From assembly GCF_000418325.1 (NCBI RefSeq), contig NC_021658.1, positions 2,170,001 through 2,234,000 of the forward strand: DNA of 64,000 nt, written 5' to 3'. The stretch comes from Sorangium cellulosum So0157-2. GTDB lineage: Bacteria; Myxococcota_A; Polyangia; Polyangiales; Polyangiaceae. This document shows positions 34,450 to 43,900 of the stretch, one piece after another (the stretch's first letter is position 1; every line of letters starts with the position of its first letter). The translations under genes were made by a program, and so were the position numbers. A model generated the notes under the pieces. The model worked only from the letters and a program-made list of their open reading frames with translations. It had not been told where the DNA came from and made no database searches.

Positions 34450-34872
34450 TCACTTCAGGACCGGCTTGATGTCGACGACCGGCGTTCCGTCGATGGCCTC
34501 GAGGGGCCCGACGCGGAGGCGGTCGCCTTCGATCGCGCGCACGAAGACGGGGTGGAGGCCGAGCGGGTTCGGTCGGTCCGGCGATCGCGTCGCGAAGACG
34601 CCCGTGAGCGGGTTGCTCGTGTCAGAGCGCGGGTGGACCTGGAGGACGTCGCGGCGCGCCTCGTGAAGCCACGTGATGAGGATGATCTCGTCGCCAGCGA
34701 CGATGCCTTTCAGCGCCTCCGCCGCCCACGGGTGCACCTCGACCCAGGCGTCGGGCGCGCCCTCCGAGCCCTGCCTGGGCGCCTCGCCGCGGCCCTTGAG
34801 CGCGGACCGGATCACGCCGATCGGACGCAGGTGAGCTCCGACCGACGCCGCCTCCATCGCCACGGTGCTCAT
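34450..34872 (-). CDS. trmO: TrmO-like tRNA methyltransferase (UPF0066)
   Basis: 140 residues with the UPF0066/TsaA pattern: LRPIGVIRSALKGRGEAPRQ, ILITWLHEARRDVLQV, and the signature RSPDRPNPLGLHPV near ~100. TrmO transfers a methyl group from SAM to N6 of t6A37 in certain tRNAs. The Escherichia coli protein has ~235 residues; this matches the catalytic beta-barrel core without the C-terminal extension, like many shorter family members, so substrate could differ. The start is uncertain: the open frame extends to 35007 and no good ribosome binding site is seen. Confidence 0.8.
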   Translation of the reverse strand: MSTVAMEAASVGAHLRPIGVIRSALKGRGEAPRQGSEGAPDAWVEVHPWAAEALKGIVAGDEIILITWLHEARRDVLQVHPRSDTSNPLTGVFATRSPDRPNPLGLHPVFVRAIEGDRLRVGPLEAIDGTPVVDIKPVLK

Positions 34873-35328
34873 GTCCCAGGGAGGGAAGCGAGGCGGCTCG
34901 AGGATGTCAACGGAGAAGCGCCTTGCTCCTCCACGGGTCGGGCGGGGCTCATGTCGACGTATGCAACACCCGAATCCGAATCGGCCAACCGGGACAGTGT
35001 CGACCATCGAGTTGCGTAGTCGCTTTGAGCAGCCTGAGCGTGTTTTGGTCGTCTCGGTTGTCCGCTGGTCCGTGTTCGATTGAGCCCGATGAGCGTTGTG
35101 GCCACCGCGACGCCGTCAAACGTGCGCATCCACCACGTCCCCGACGGGAGCTGTCTTGCGCGCCCGCGCCGGACCCCACGGACGTCCGTCGCGCCGCTGG
35201 GCGCGGCTGGGCGCGGCTGGGTAACCGCGCGCGGGAAGTTGAAGGAAGACAGACAGCCCGGCGGGAGACGGGCAGGTCGACAGACAAGACCGGCAGAACC
35301 AGCGAAGCGGAAACCGCAGCGAACCCGC
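34873..35328. other. 456-bp gap upstream of the trp leader
   Basis: No gene is supported. Part of it (around 34960-35110) has visibly lower G+C than the rest of the region, which would fit promoters for the TrmO-like gene. I found no tRNA, riboswitch or repeat. Confidence 0.5.
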
Positions 35329-35358
35329 TTGACCCCCCGCGCGACCGCAAGCTATGTT
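35329..35358 (+). promoter_or_regulatory. Predicted sigma-70-type promoter of the trp operon
   Basis: TTGACC (35329-35334), an 18-bp spacer and TATGTT (35353-35358). Transcription would begin about 7 nt after the -10 box, at or very near 35365, which is the ATG of the trp leader peptide. This predicts a leaderless mRNA. Prediction by eye only. Confidence 0.55.
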
Positions 35359-35364
35359 CCCCGC

Positions 35365-35520
35365 ATGCCCAGCGCGTTCACCGCGTCCCCCGCTCGCTCC
35401 GGCTCCGAGGCCTTCGTCCTCGGCGTCGCGTCGCACGCGGCCGCCCGGGTGAGCTCGCGCGTGGCCGGGCTGCGCTGGTGGCGCTGGTGCTGTACCAAGG
35501 CGGGCCCCAGCGACGGGTAA
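35365..35520 (+). CDS. trpL: trp operon leader peptide
   Basis: A 51-codon reading frame upstream of trpD. Near its end it reads GLRWWRWCCTKAGPSDG then TAA, with Trp codons at 35476-35478, 35479-35481 and 35485-35487. The cluster of three rare TGG codons, placed just ahead of an antiterminator/terminator pair, is the classic signature of ribosome-mediated attenuation. There is no Shine-Dalgarno sequence, and the predicted promoter puts the 5' end at the ATG. At 51 codons it is longer than the enterobacterial trpL (14 codons); the N-terminal part seems unconstrained. Confidence 0.8.
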   Translation: MPSAFTASPARSGSEAFVLGVASHAAARVSSRVAGLRWWRWCCTKAGPSDG

Positions 35521-35600
35521 CGCGCCTCCCTCCGGGGAGGCCGACCTGAAGTAAAGAAGAAAGAGGGCCCGCCGAACAACGGTGGGCCTTTTCGTTTTTG
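35499..35600 (+). promoter_or_regulatory. trp transcription attenuator (antiterminator and terminator)
   Basis: Terminator: 35566-35573 pairs with 35581-35588 (8 bp, one G-U), loop gaacaac, followed by ttttcgttttt. Antiterminator: ggcgggccc at 35499-35507, inside the leader-peptide frame, is perfectly complementary to gggcccgcc at 35565-35573. A ribosome stalled at the Trp codons (35476-35487) leaves 35499-35507 free to pair and read-through follows; a ribosome reaching the stop at 35518 covers it and the terminator forms. A small separate hairpin (cctcc/ggagg, 35525-35540) lies between. Confidence 0.8.
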
Positions 35601-35685
35601 TCCGCTATGCAGTGCGCCGCGGTCCGACGCTCGAATCCCGAGGAGCAGTGTCTGCCGGAACGACCGTGAACATGAGGAGCGAACC

Positions 35686-36732
35686 ATGATGCATGCAGTG
35701 ATCGACGCGCTCTGCGCGGGGGTGGACCTCTCCGCCGAGCAGGCGGAGGCGCTGTTTCGCGACGCGTTCGCGGGAGCGCTGAGCGAGATCGAGCTCTCCG
35801 CGCTGCTGGTCGCGCTCAAGGCGAAGGGCGAGACACCGGTCGAGGTCGCGGGCGCCGCGCGCGCGCTCCGGGGTGCCGCGGCGCCGTTCGCGCGGCCGGC
35901 CTACGCGTACGCCGACTGCTGCGGCACCGGCGGAGATGGGCAGTGCACCGTCAACGTGTCGACCGCCGTGGCGTTCGTGGCCGCCGAAGCGGGGCTGCCG
36001 GTCGCCAAGCACGGCAACCGCTCGGTCTCGTCCCAGTGCGGCTCGGCCGATGTCCTCGAGGCGCTCGGCGCCCGGCTCGACCCGGCGGCCGACGTCTCGC
36101 GCCGCGCGCTCGACGAGGTCGGCTTCTGCTTCCTCTTCGCGCCGCAGTACCACGCGGGCATGCGCCACGCGATGCCGGTGCGCCGCGCCCTCAAGGTGCG
36201 CACGATCATGAACCTGCTCGGCCCCCTCGTGAACCCGAGCGCGCCGCCGATCCAGGTGATGGGCATCTACGACCCCGCGCTCGTCGGCCACGCCGCCCGC
36301 ACGCTCGGGATGCTCGGCTGCCAGGCCGCGCTCGTCGTGCACGGCGGCGGCCTCGACGAGATCGCCCTGCACGCGCCGACCCGCGCGGCGCGGCTCCGCG
36401 ACGGCGTCGTCGAGGAGCTCACGATCGACCCGTCGGACGCCGGGGTCGCGCCCGCGCCGCCCGAGGCGCTCCGGGGCGCCGGCCCGGCGGAGAACGCGGC
36501 GTGGCTCCGCGATCTCCTCGCCGGCCGCGGCGAGCGGGCCCACCGCGAGGCCGTCGCCATCAACGCGGGGGCGCTGCTCTGGATCGGCGGGCGCGCCGAC
36601 AGCCTGCGCGAAGGGACGGCCTCCGCGCTCGAGGCGCTGAGCTCGGGTCGCGCGGCCGAGCGGCTCGCGCGCTTCGTGGCGCTGAGCCGGGAGGCGCCTC
36701 AAGAAGCGCGCAAGGAGGCGAATCATGGCTGA
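35686..36732 (+). CDS. trpD: Anthranilate phosphoribosyltransferase
   Basis: A 348-residue enzyme of typical length. It transfers phosphoribose from PRPP to anthranilate, the second committed step to tryptophan. Motifs: GTGGDG for PRPP, KHGNRSVSSQCGSADVLEAL, and VRTIMNLLGPLVNP. A helical N-terminal domain precedes them. The first of two ATG-starting codons has GAGGAG about 7 nt upstream. It is the first structural gene after the attenuator. Its stop overlaps the trpCF start by 8 nt. Confidence 0.96.
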   Translation: MMHAVIDALCAGVDLSAEQAEALFRDAFAGALSEIELSALLVALKAKGETPVEVAGAARALRGAAAPFARPAYAYADCCGTGGDGQCTVNVSTAVAFVAAEAGLPVAKHGNRSVSSQCGSADVLEALGARLDPAADVSRRALDEVGFCFLFAPQYHAGMRHAMPVRRALKVRTIMNLLGPLVNPSAPPIQVMGIYDPALVGHAARTLGMLGCQAALVVHGGGLDEIALHAPTRAARLRDGVVEELTIDPSDAGVAPAPPEALRGAGPAENAAWLRDLLAGRGERAHREAVAINAGALLWIGGRADSLREGTASALEALSSGRAAERLARFVALSREAPQEARKEANHG

Positions 36733-38239
36733 GCAAGGCAATGTGCTCGGGCGCATCGTGGAGCGGAAGCGGGCGGACGTGGCAGAGCGCGAGCGGCGGA
36801 CCCCGCTCGCCAGCCTCAGGGCGAACGCCCCGCCCACCTCGCGGAGCCTGCGGCGCGCGCTCTCCGCGCCGGGGGCGCGGTTCATCCTGGAGTGCAAGAA
36901 GGCCTCCCCGTCCGAGGGCGTGATCCGGCCGGACTTCGACCCGCACGCCGTCGCCGCGGCCTACTACGGCGTCGCGGACGCGGTGAGCGTGCTGACCGAC
37001 GAGCCCTTCTTCCAGGGCAGCTTCGAGATCCTCCAGGCCGTGCGCGCGGTCCTGGACGTCCCGATCCTCTGCAAGGACTTCGTCGTGAGCCCCTACCAGG
37101 TGGTCGAGGCGCGGGCGCACGGCGCGGACGCGATCCTGCTCATGCTGTCGGTGCTCGACGACGCGACCGCGCTGCTCTGTCTGGGCGCCGCCGAGGCGCT
37201 CGGCATGGACTGCCTCGTCGAGGTCCACGACGAGGCGGAGCTCGACCGCGCGCTCGCGCTGCCCGCGCCCGTGATCGGGATCAACAACCGCGATCTCAAG
37301 ACGCTCAAGGTCGATCTCGCCGTCTCGGAGCGGCTCGCCCCGCGCGTGCCGCGCGACCGGATCGTCATCGCCGAGTCGGGCGTCGAGTCGCGCGCCCACG
37401 TGGAGCGGCTCGCGCCCTCGGTCGATGGATTCCTCGTCGGCACCTCGCTCATGCGCAGCCCCGACATCGCCGACGCCGCGCGCGCGCTGGTGAACGGCAG
37501 GGTGAAGGTCTGCGGCCTGACCCGGCCCGGGGACGCGCGCGAGGTGGAGCGGCTCGGGGCCCGCTTCGGCGGCCTCGTCTTCGCCGAGGCCTCGCCGCGG
37601 CGGGTGACGCGCGAGCAGGCCGAGATCGCGATCGCCACCGCCGCGGGGCTGCCGTTCGTCGGCGTTTTCCTGAATCAACCCGCGGACTTCGTCGCCGATA
37701 CGGCGCGCGCGCTCGGGCTCCGCGCCGTGCAGCTGCACGGCGACGAGGACGCCGCGTACGTCGAGGGGCTGCGGCGCGCGCTCCCGGAGGGGTGCGAGGT
37801 CTGGAAGTCGGTCCCGATGGCGCCGGCCGGCGCCGCGGGCGCGGCCGGCGGGCCCGGCGCCGCGGGCGAGGGCGCGGCCGGTCAGCCGGGCGCCGCCGGC
37901 GCGTCCGGCGCGGGCGCCGAGGTCGAGCGCCGCGCCGATCGGCTCGTCTTCGACACGCGCACGGCCGAGGCGCGCGGCGGTACCGGGCGGACGTTCGCGT
38001 GGAGCGCGCTCGAGGGCCACCCGGCGCGGGGCCGGAGCCTGCTCGCGGGCGGGCTCACGCCGGACAACATCGCCGCGGCGCGCCGGGTGGGGACCTGGGC
38101 GCTCGACGTGAGCTCGGGCGTCGAGCGCGCGCCCGGCGAGAAGTGCGCCGAGCTGCTCGCGCGGCTGTTCGACGCCGCGCGCGGCCCCTCGCGCCACGAC
38201 CCTGGCCCCGCGGCCCCGGCGGACCGCGCGTCCCCCTGA
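36725..38239 (+). CDS. trpCF: Bifunctional TrpC-TrpF fusion
   Basis: A 504-residue protein. Residues ~1-256 are indole-3-glycerol-phosphate synthase (ECKKASPSEG, LCKDFVVSPYQV, GINNRDLKTL, AESGVESR); residues ~259-487 are phosphoribosylanthranilate isomerase (VKVCGLTRPGDA with the catalytic Cys at 263, VQLHGDEDAAYV, LVFDTRTAEARGGTG with the catalytic Asp near 410, AGGLTPDNI). The fusion orders TrpC before TrpF, as in Escherichia coli, and covers two consecutive pathway steps. A Gly/Ala/Pro-rich insertion of ~35 residues (366-400) sits inside the TrpF barrel. AAGGAGG lies 4 nt before the ATG. Confidence 0.95.
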   Translation: MAEQGNVLGRIVERKRADVAERERRTPLASLRANAPPTSRSLRRALSAPGARFILECKKASPSEGVIRPDFDPHAVAAAYYGVADAVSVLTDEPFFQGSFEILQAVRAVLDVPILCKDFVVSPYQVVEARAHGADAILLMLSVLDDATALLCLGAAEALGMDCLVEVHDEAELDRALALPAPVIGINNRDLKTLKVDLAVSERLAPRVPRDRIVIAESGVESRAHVERLAPSVDGFLVGTSLMRSPDIADAARALVNGRVKVCGLTRPGDAREVERLGARFGGLVFAEASPRRVTREQAEIAIATAAGLPFVGVFLNQPADFVADTARALGLRAVQLHGDEDAAYVEGLRRALPEGCEVWKSVPMAPAGAAGAAGGPGAAGEGAAGQPGAAGASGAGAEVERRADRLVFDTRTAEARGGTGRTFAWSALEGHPARGRSLLAGGLTPDNIAAARRVGTWALDVSSGVERAPGEKCAELLARLFDAARGPSRHDPGPAAPADRASP

Positions 38240-38290
38240 ACCGCATCTTTTCCAACGCACCACGCACCATCGACGATCGAGGCTATCACC

Positions 38291-39484
38291 ATGCAGCAAA
38301 GCGGCCGCTTTGGCGCCTTCGGCGGCGCCTATGTCCCGGAGATCCTCGTGCCCGCGCTCGAGCAGCTCGAGCGCGCGTACCTGGAGGCGCGCGGCGATCC
38401 GTCGTTCGCGGCGGAGTTCAACGCCTTGCTGACGACCTACGCCGGGCGCCCGACGCCGCTGACCCTGTGCCGCAACCTGACCGGCGACCCGCGGGTGAAG
38501 GTCTACCTCAAGCGCGAGGACCTGCTCCACGGCGGCGCGCACAAGACGAACCAGGCGCTCGGCCAGGGGCTGCTCGCGCGGCGCATGGGCAAGCGGCGGC
38601 TGATCGCCGAGACCGGGGCCGGCCAGCACGGCGTCGCGACCGCGATGATCGGCGCCCTGCTCGGGATGCCCACGCGCATCTACATGGGCGCGAAGGACGT
38701 CGAGCGGCAGCGGCTCAACGTCTTCCGGATGCGCCTCATGGGGGCGGAGGTGGTGCCGGTGAGCTCGGGCACCCAGACGCTGAAGGACGCCCTCAACGAG
38801 GCGCTGCGCTACTGGACCGAGAGCTACGAGGACACGCACTACCTCATCGGGACGGTCGCCGGGCCTCACCCGTTCCCCACCATCGTGCGCGACTTCCAGT
38901 GGGTGATCGGCCGCGAGGCCCGCGCCCAGATCCTGGAGGTCGAGGGGCGCCTGCCCGACGCGGTGGTCGCGTGCGTGGGCGGCGGCAGCAACGCGATGGG
39001 GATCTTCTCGGAGTTCATCCCGGACAAGGGCGTGGCGCTCGTGGGCGTCGAGCCCGCCGGCCACGGCCTGTCGACCGACAAGCACGGCGCGACGCTGCTC
39101 AAGGGGCGGCCGGGCGTGCTGCACGGGTCGGAGACCTACATCCTCCAGGACGAGCACGGGCAGGTCGCCGAGACGCACTCCGTGTCGGCGGGCCTGGATT
39201 ATCCCGGCGTCGGGCCGGAGCACGCGCACCTCATGACGTCGGGCCGGGCGACCTACGTGGCGGCGACCGACGACGAGGCGCTCGACGCGTTCCAGCGGCT
39301 CGCGCGCAGCGAGGGCATCATCCCGGCGTTCGAGTCGGCGCACGCGATCGCGCACGCGCTGAAGATGTCGGCGGAGGCGGCGCAGGCAGGGCGAGAGACG
39401 GTGCTCGTCGTGAACCTGTCGGGCCGCGGAGACAAGGACATGGAGCAGGCCCAGAAGCTGCTCGATCCCGGGAGGTCGGCATGA
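38291..39484 (+). CDS. trpB: Tryptophan synthase beta chain
   Basis: A 397-residue protein of usual length. The PLP-binding segment [19 protein letters not shown] holds the Schiff-base Lys at 85; GGGSNAMG binds the phosphate, and [19 protein letters not shown] is typical of TrpB1. It condenses indole with serine to form tryptophan, working as an alpha2-beta2 complex with TrpA. The gap to trpCF is 51 nt and the gene overlaps trpA by 4 nt. Confidence 0.97.
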   Translation: MQQSGRFGAFGGAYVPEILVPALEQLERAYLEARGDPSFAAEFNALLTTYAGRPTPLTLCRNLTGDPRVKVYLKREDLLHGGAHKTNQALGQGLLARRMGKRRLIAETGAGQHGVATAMIGALLGMPTRIYMGAKDVERQRLNVFRMRLMGAEVVPVSSGTQTLKDALNEALRYWTESYEDTHYLIGTVAGPHPFPTIVRDFQWVIGREARAQILEVEGRLPDAVVACVGGGSNAMGIFSEFIPDKGVALVGVEPAGHGLSTDKHGATLLKGRPGVLHGSETYILQDEHGQVAETHSVSAGLDYPGVGPEHAHLMTSGRATYVAATDDEALDAFQRLARSEGIIPAFESAHAIAHALKMSAEAAQAGRETVLVVNLSGRGDKDMEQAQKLLDPGRSA

Positions 39485-40305
39485 GTCGGGTGGCGGTGAA
39501 GACGCGCTACGATGGCGCATTCGAGCGGCTGCGGCAGCGGGGCGAGGGGGCGTTCATCCCCTTCCTGATGCTCGGGGATCCCGACCTCGCGACCAGCGCG
39601 CGGCTGCTCCGCGCGGCGGTGGAGGGCGGCGCGGACGCGATCGAGGTCGGGATCCCGTTCTCGGATCCGATCGCGGACGGCCCGACGGTCCAGGCCGCCG
39701 CCGTGCGGGCGCTCGCGGCCGGGGTGCGGCCGCCCGACTGCATCGAGCTGCTCTCGCGGTTCCGGGCGGAGGCGCCGGAGGTGCCGGTCGGCATCCTGAC
39801 GTACGCGAACCTGGTGAAGCACCGCGACCTCAAGGGCTTCTACGCGTCCGTGGCCGCGGCCGGGGTCGACAGCGTGCTCGTCGCCGACGTGCCGGTGCGG
39901 GAGTCGGAGCCGTACGTCGCGGCGGCGCGCGCGGCGGGCGTGGCGCCGGTGCTGATCGCGCCGCTCAACGCCTCGGAGTCGACGCTGGAGCTGCTCGCGG
40001 AGCGGTCCGCCGCGTATACCTACTGCGTCACGCGCAAGGGCGTGACGGGGGCGGACGAGCAGCTGCGCCTCAGCCACGGGTCGCTCTTCGAGACGCTGCG
40101 CCGGTTCGGCGCGCCGCCCGCGATCCTCGGGTTCGGCATCTCGAAGCCCGAGCACGTGCGCGACGCCCTCGCCGCCGGGGCCTTCGGCGTGGTCAGCGGG
40201 TCCGCGGTCGTGCAGCGGATCGCGGCGAACCTCGGCGCTCCGGAGGCGGCCGCGCGCTCCGTCGCGAGCTTCGTCCGCGAGATGAAGGCGGCCACGGCGC
40301 GCTGA
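39481..40305 (+). CDS. trpA: Tryptophan synthase alpha chain
   Basis: A 274-residue TIM-barrel protein. [16 protein letters not shown] carries both catalytic acids, Glu55 and Asp66. [25 protein letters not shown] and [11 protein letters not shown] are conserved family segments. It cleaves indole-3-glycerol phosphate to indole and glyceraldehyde 3-phosphate, passing indole to TrpB. Start ATG overlaps the trpB stop (ATGA) with GGAGGT upstream. It is the last recognisable trp gene; trpE and trpG are absent from the window. Confidence 0.97.
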   Translation: MSRVAVKTRYDGAFERLRQRGEGAFIPFLMLGDPDLATSARLLRAAVEGGADAIEVGIPFSDPIADGPTVQAAAVRALAAGVRPPDCIELLSRFRAEAPEVPVGILTYANLVKHRDLKGFYASVAAAGVDSVLVADVPVRESEPYVAAARAAGVAPVLIAPLNASESTLELLAERSAAYTYCVTRKGVTGADEQLRLSHGSLFETLRRFGAPPAILGFGISKPEHVRDALAAGAFGVVSGSAVVQRIAANLGAPEAAARSVASFVREMKAATAR

Positions 40306-40463
40306 CCCGGGGCCGGGTCGAGCCGCGTGGTCGGGTCGAGGCCCGCCGCGCGGCTCGCCGCGGGGCGCGCCCCGCTCCCTGCAGCGGCCGCGCCGTTCGC
40401 TGCACGTCGCTTCCGCGCCAGGGCGGCCAGCGCAAGGATGGCCGTCGCGCCCAGGAGATCGCC

Positions 40464-40862
40464 ATGCGGCTCACCGCGAACACGACCGCCTTCCTCGCCG
40501 CGGCGGCCATCGGCGCCGCCGCGGCGCACCTCGAGGCCGCCGTCGCCCTGCTGGCAGCGCCGGACGCGCCGGACGCTGACCGAGCCCCCGCGACCGCGTC
40601 CTTTCACCTTACGACCGGCCCCCTGTCGATCGCGCTCCACGCGGCCGCGCTGGGCGGCCACCGCGACGGGTGGCCGGCGGGCACGCCGGCTCGCGCCCAC
40701 CTGGCCATCGGCGTGGCGATCCCGGACCTCGGCCTGCGCGCGGTCCACCGCGTGAGCTACGCCGCGCCGGCGCGCAGCGGCGACCGCGCGCCGATCCGCC
40801 TCGTCGAGGCGCTCGCCGGCGGGCGCGTCCGCGCGTGGCTCTCGTGGCAGGCGGCGAGCTGA
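40464..40862 (+). CDS. Small hypothetical protein, possibly exported
   Basis: 132 residues; AGGAG lies about 7 nt before the ATG, supporting the start. A hydrophobic Ala-rich N-terminus (TTAFLAAAAIGAAAAHLEAA) could be a signal sequence. The rest is Ala/His/Arg-rich without recognised motifs (SFHLTTGPLSIALHAAALGG). It follows trpA by 158 nt on the same strand, but nothing ties it to tryptophan. It could be a non-conserved gene. Confidence 0.5.
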   Translation: MRLTANTTAFLAAAAIGAAAAHLEAAVALLAAPDAPDADRAPATASFHLTTGPLSIALHAAALGGHRDGWPAGTPARAHLAIGVAIPDLGLRAVHRVSYAAPARSGDRAPIRLVEALAGGRVRAWLSWQAAS

Positions 40863-40914
40863 CCTGACGCGCGCGCCGCGCCGCGCCGCAGGTCGCGCGC
40901 GGCGCCGCCTGTCA
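40861..40914. terminator. GC-rich hairpin region between convergent genes
   Basis: gacctg (40861-40866) and caggtc (40889-40894) are inverted, and runs of gcgcgcg and cgccgcgc around them allow several alternative long stems. Located exactly between convergent stops, it may terminate both. There is no T run. Confidence 0.35.
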
Positions 40915-43900
40915 GAAGAGCCCCACGGAGAAGTGGAGCGCGCCGTCGATCTCGTCGAGCTCTTCGCGCGGGGCCAGATTGAAGCCGTAATCGAAGGCCA
41001 GGGGGCCGATGGGGGTGTTCACCCGCAGGCCGGCGCCGAGCCCGTAGCGGAGCAGCCGCGGGTCGAGGTTCACGTTCTTCGCGCGGATCCAGAGGTTGCC
41101 CGCGTCGAGGAAGATCCCGAGCTGGAGCAGATCGGTCAGCGGAATGCGCAGCTCGGCGCGCGGATTCACCATCACCGTTCCGCCGCGGGGGATGTCGTCC
41201 GTCGAGATCTGGACGTCATCGTCCTCGGGGTCCTGATTCTTCGACAGCGCATCTCTCGCCTCCTCCAGCCCGTCCGCGGGGTACAGCGACTCGGCCAGGT
41301 GGGAACGGAGCGAGTCGACGCCGCCCATGAAGAACAGGCGATCGGGATACGTGCCGCTGTTGGCCACGAGCGGGTGGATGTAGCCGCCCGACAGGCTCAG
41401 CGCGAGGACGGGCCCCCGGCGCGCGAGCGGGATGTAGCCCGACACGCGGCCCGTGAACCGCAGGAAGTGGCTCTCGGGGAAGTCCGACTGGGACTCGCCC
41501 GAGGCGAACACGTCGAACGCGTCGACGTGCTCGACCCCGCCGGAGAGCAGGAATCCGCGGGTCGCGGCGAAGGGGGTGTCGCGGGTGTCCCAGGACGCGT
41601 CGATCCGCTGCGCCAGGGCGATCGTGCGGCCCTCGGGCATGCGCAGCTGATTGAGGATGTCCCGCTTCTCGGTGCCGACGGCGCCCTGGAAGAAGCCGAC
41701 GTCGTTCAGCTCGGTCGAGACGGCGAGCTGCGTCGTGATGGCGCGCCGCGGGCGGTAGGTGAGCGCGGGGATGAGCGCCTGCTTCGTGAAGCCGAAGTCG
41801 AGCTGGTTGTCGCGCACGTCGATGCCCGACAGGGACAGGCTGACGAGCGGGCCGAGGCCGATGTCCGGGAGCGTGACCGCGATCGTGTTGCGGCGCTCCA
41901 GCTGATCGTCGTCGTCGAGCTCGTGGTAGTGGCGGCGCGCCGCCGGGTCCACGACCATGAACTCGAACAGGTAGCTGAGCTGGACGCGCATCGTGAGGCC
42001 GATGGCGAGGCCTCCGATGTTGCGGTGTCCGTACTCGAAGGCGAAGCGCACGCCCTCGCCGGTCGAGAACCCGATCTGCGGGTTCAGGTACTGCGGCAGC
42101 TGCTCGACCACGTGGATGATGACCCGCTTGTTCTTCTGCGGGACCTCCGGGTCCTCCAGCGAGATGGACACGCTGGAGAAGGGGCCGAGCGTGGCGATGC
42201 GCTCCTCGCTCAGGCGGGCCTGCGACTGCCGGAACGGCGCGCCCTCGCGGAGCAGCACGCGGCGGAGGATCAGCTGCTCGTCGGTCCGGACGGCGCCCTT
42301 GACGACGATGCCGGTGACCATCACCCGATCCCGCTCCGACACGATGAACCGCGCGCGGGCGCGCGTGCGGTCGGGCGAGGGCTCGATGGCCGTGCGGACC
42401 TCGGCGAACGCGTACCCGAGGTCGCGGTAGGCGTCGAGGATGCGCAGCCGGGCGGCGTCGAGGTCGAGCGTCGAGAGCGGCTGGCCGACCTTCAGGTCCG
42501 CCACCTCGCTGAGCCAGCGCTCGCTGAACGGCCGCTCCTCGGCGCAGAAATCCCGATCCCGCTCGCTCAGGCCGGGCTGGCCGCAGAAGCCCTTGTTCCC
42601 CTCGAAGGCGAGATCGTAGAGCCGCGTCTGCGGGCCGGGGTGGACCGGGATGCGGAGCGTCACCTCGGGGGCGCACGCGATGTGCCGCGCCGGGTCGGGC
42701 CGGCAGGTGAGGGCGGCGGGCACGGGCGGCTCGGGGAGGGGGAGGCCCAGCGCGTCGGTGCGGCACTGGGCCGTGACGCGCTCCGTGACCGGCTCGGGGA
42801 TGCAGGCGCCCGGCGGGGAGCGGCGCGAGCAGGTGGCGCGGAGCACCGAGACCGGGCCGACGACGGCGTTCAGGTAGCCCTTGCTGAAGTAGAGGTCGCG
42901 CAGGTGCTTGAGGGCGCGCTCGTAGGTCTCCTGCGCGTACGTCATCGCCGGGATGAGCTCGACCGGCTTGGCCCGGCCGCCGGCGCCGCGGGTCGGGCCG
43001 AACAGGTCCGAGATGCCGCGCGGGTCGGGCATCGAGAAGGCGTCGGCGCCGGGCAGGTCCTCCTCGAGGAAGCTCTCGATCTCGCGGCCGAGGTCGTCCG
43101 GGCTGAGTTCGCCGGTGAGGCAGGGGAAGACGCGCTTCGTGACGCGCACCTGCTCGTGCTCGCGGATGGTGAAGGTCAGGTAGCGGACCGGATCGTCCGG
43201 CTCGCCGCCGAGCGACGGGGTGACCTTGGCGTCGAGGAAGCCGCGGGCGACGTAGAACGCGGTGAGCCGGTCGGCGAGATCGTCCGGCTTCGTCTCGGTG
43301 GTCTCGCCGAGGCCGAGCGCGTCCTCGAGGGCGTCGTCGTCGAAGGCGCGGTTGCCGTCGAAGGCGGGGACGATGCGCGCGCCGGGGTCGAGGTAGACGT
43401 AGAGGTAGTTGTTCGGGCCGACCGCGAGGACGCGGTGGGAGACCTCGGCGTCGTGAAAGCCGCTCCGGCGGAGGAGCTCGGTCATCTCGCGGTCGGCCTC
43501 GGCGAGGGCGGGCTCGTCGACGCGGGCGCCGACGCCGAGGCCGTAGCGCTCCTTGAGCGAGCCGAGCTCCCGGTGCGCGCGCGGGTCGGCGACGAAGACG
43601 CGCTGGGAGACGACGCGCGGGGCGCCGGCCTCGATGTCGAGGGCGAGGAGGATCTGCGACCGATCGTCGGTGTCGACGGCGCGGACCGTGACCGCGGCGG
43701 CGGGGTAGCCGTGCTCCGCGTAGAACGCGCGGACGCGGGGGCCGATCTCGGCGAGCGCCGCGGCGGTGATCTCGCCGTTCTCGGCGATGCCGGCGGCCTC
43801 GAGGGTGTTCTGCCGATCGAGCGCGCCGCCGGCGATCTGGATGGTGGCGATGAGCCGGCGCGGAACGACGGCGATCCGGAGCGCGGCGCCGTCCGGCAGG

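Noticed and set aside
35080..35364. Longer coding frame reading into the trp leader from 35080
   Set aside because: The upstream part is Arg/Pro-rich without bias and crosses the predicted promoter; the ATG at 35365 fits the promoter and the attenuator.
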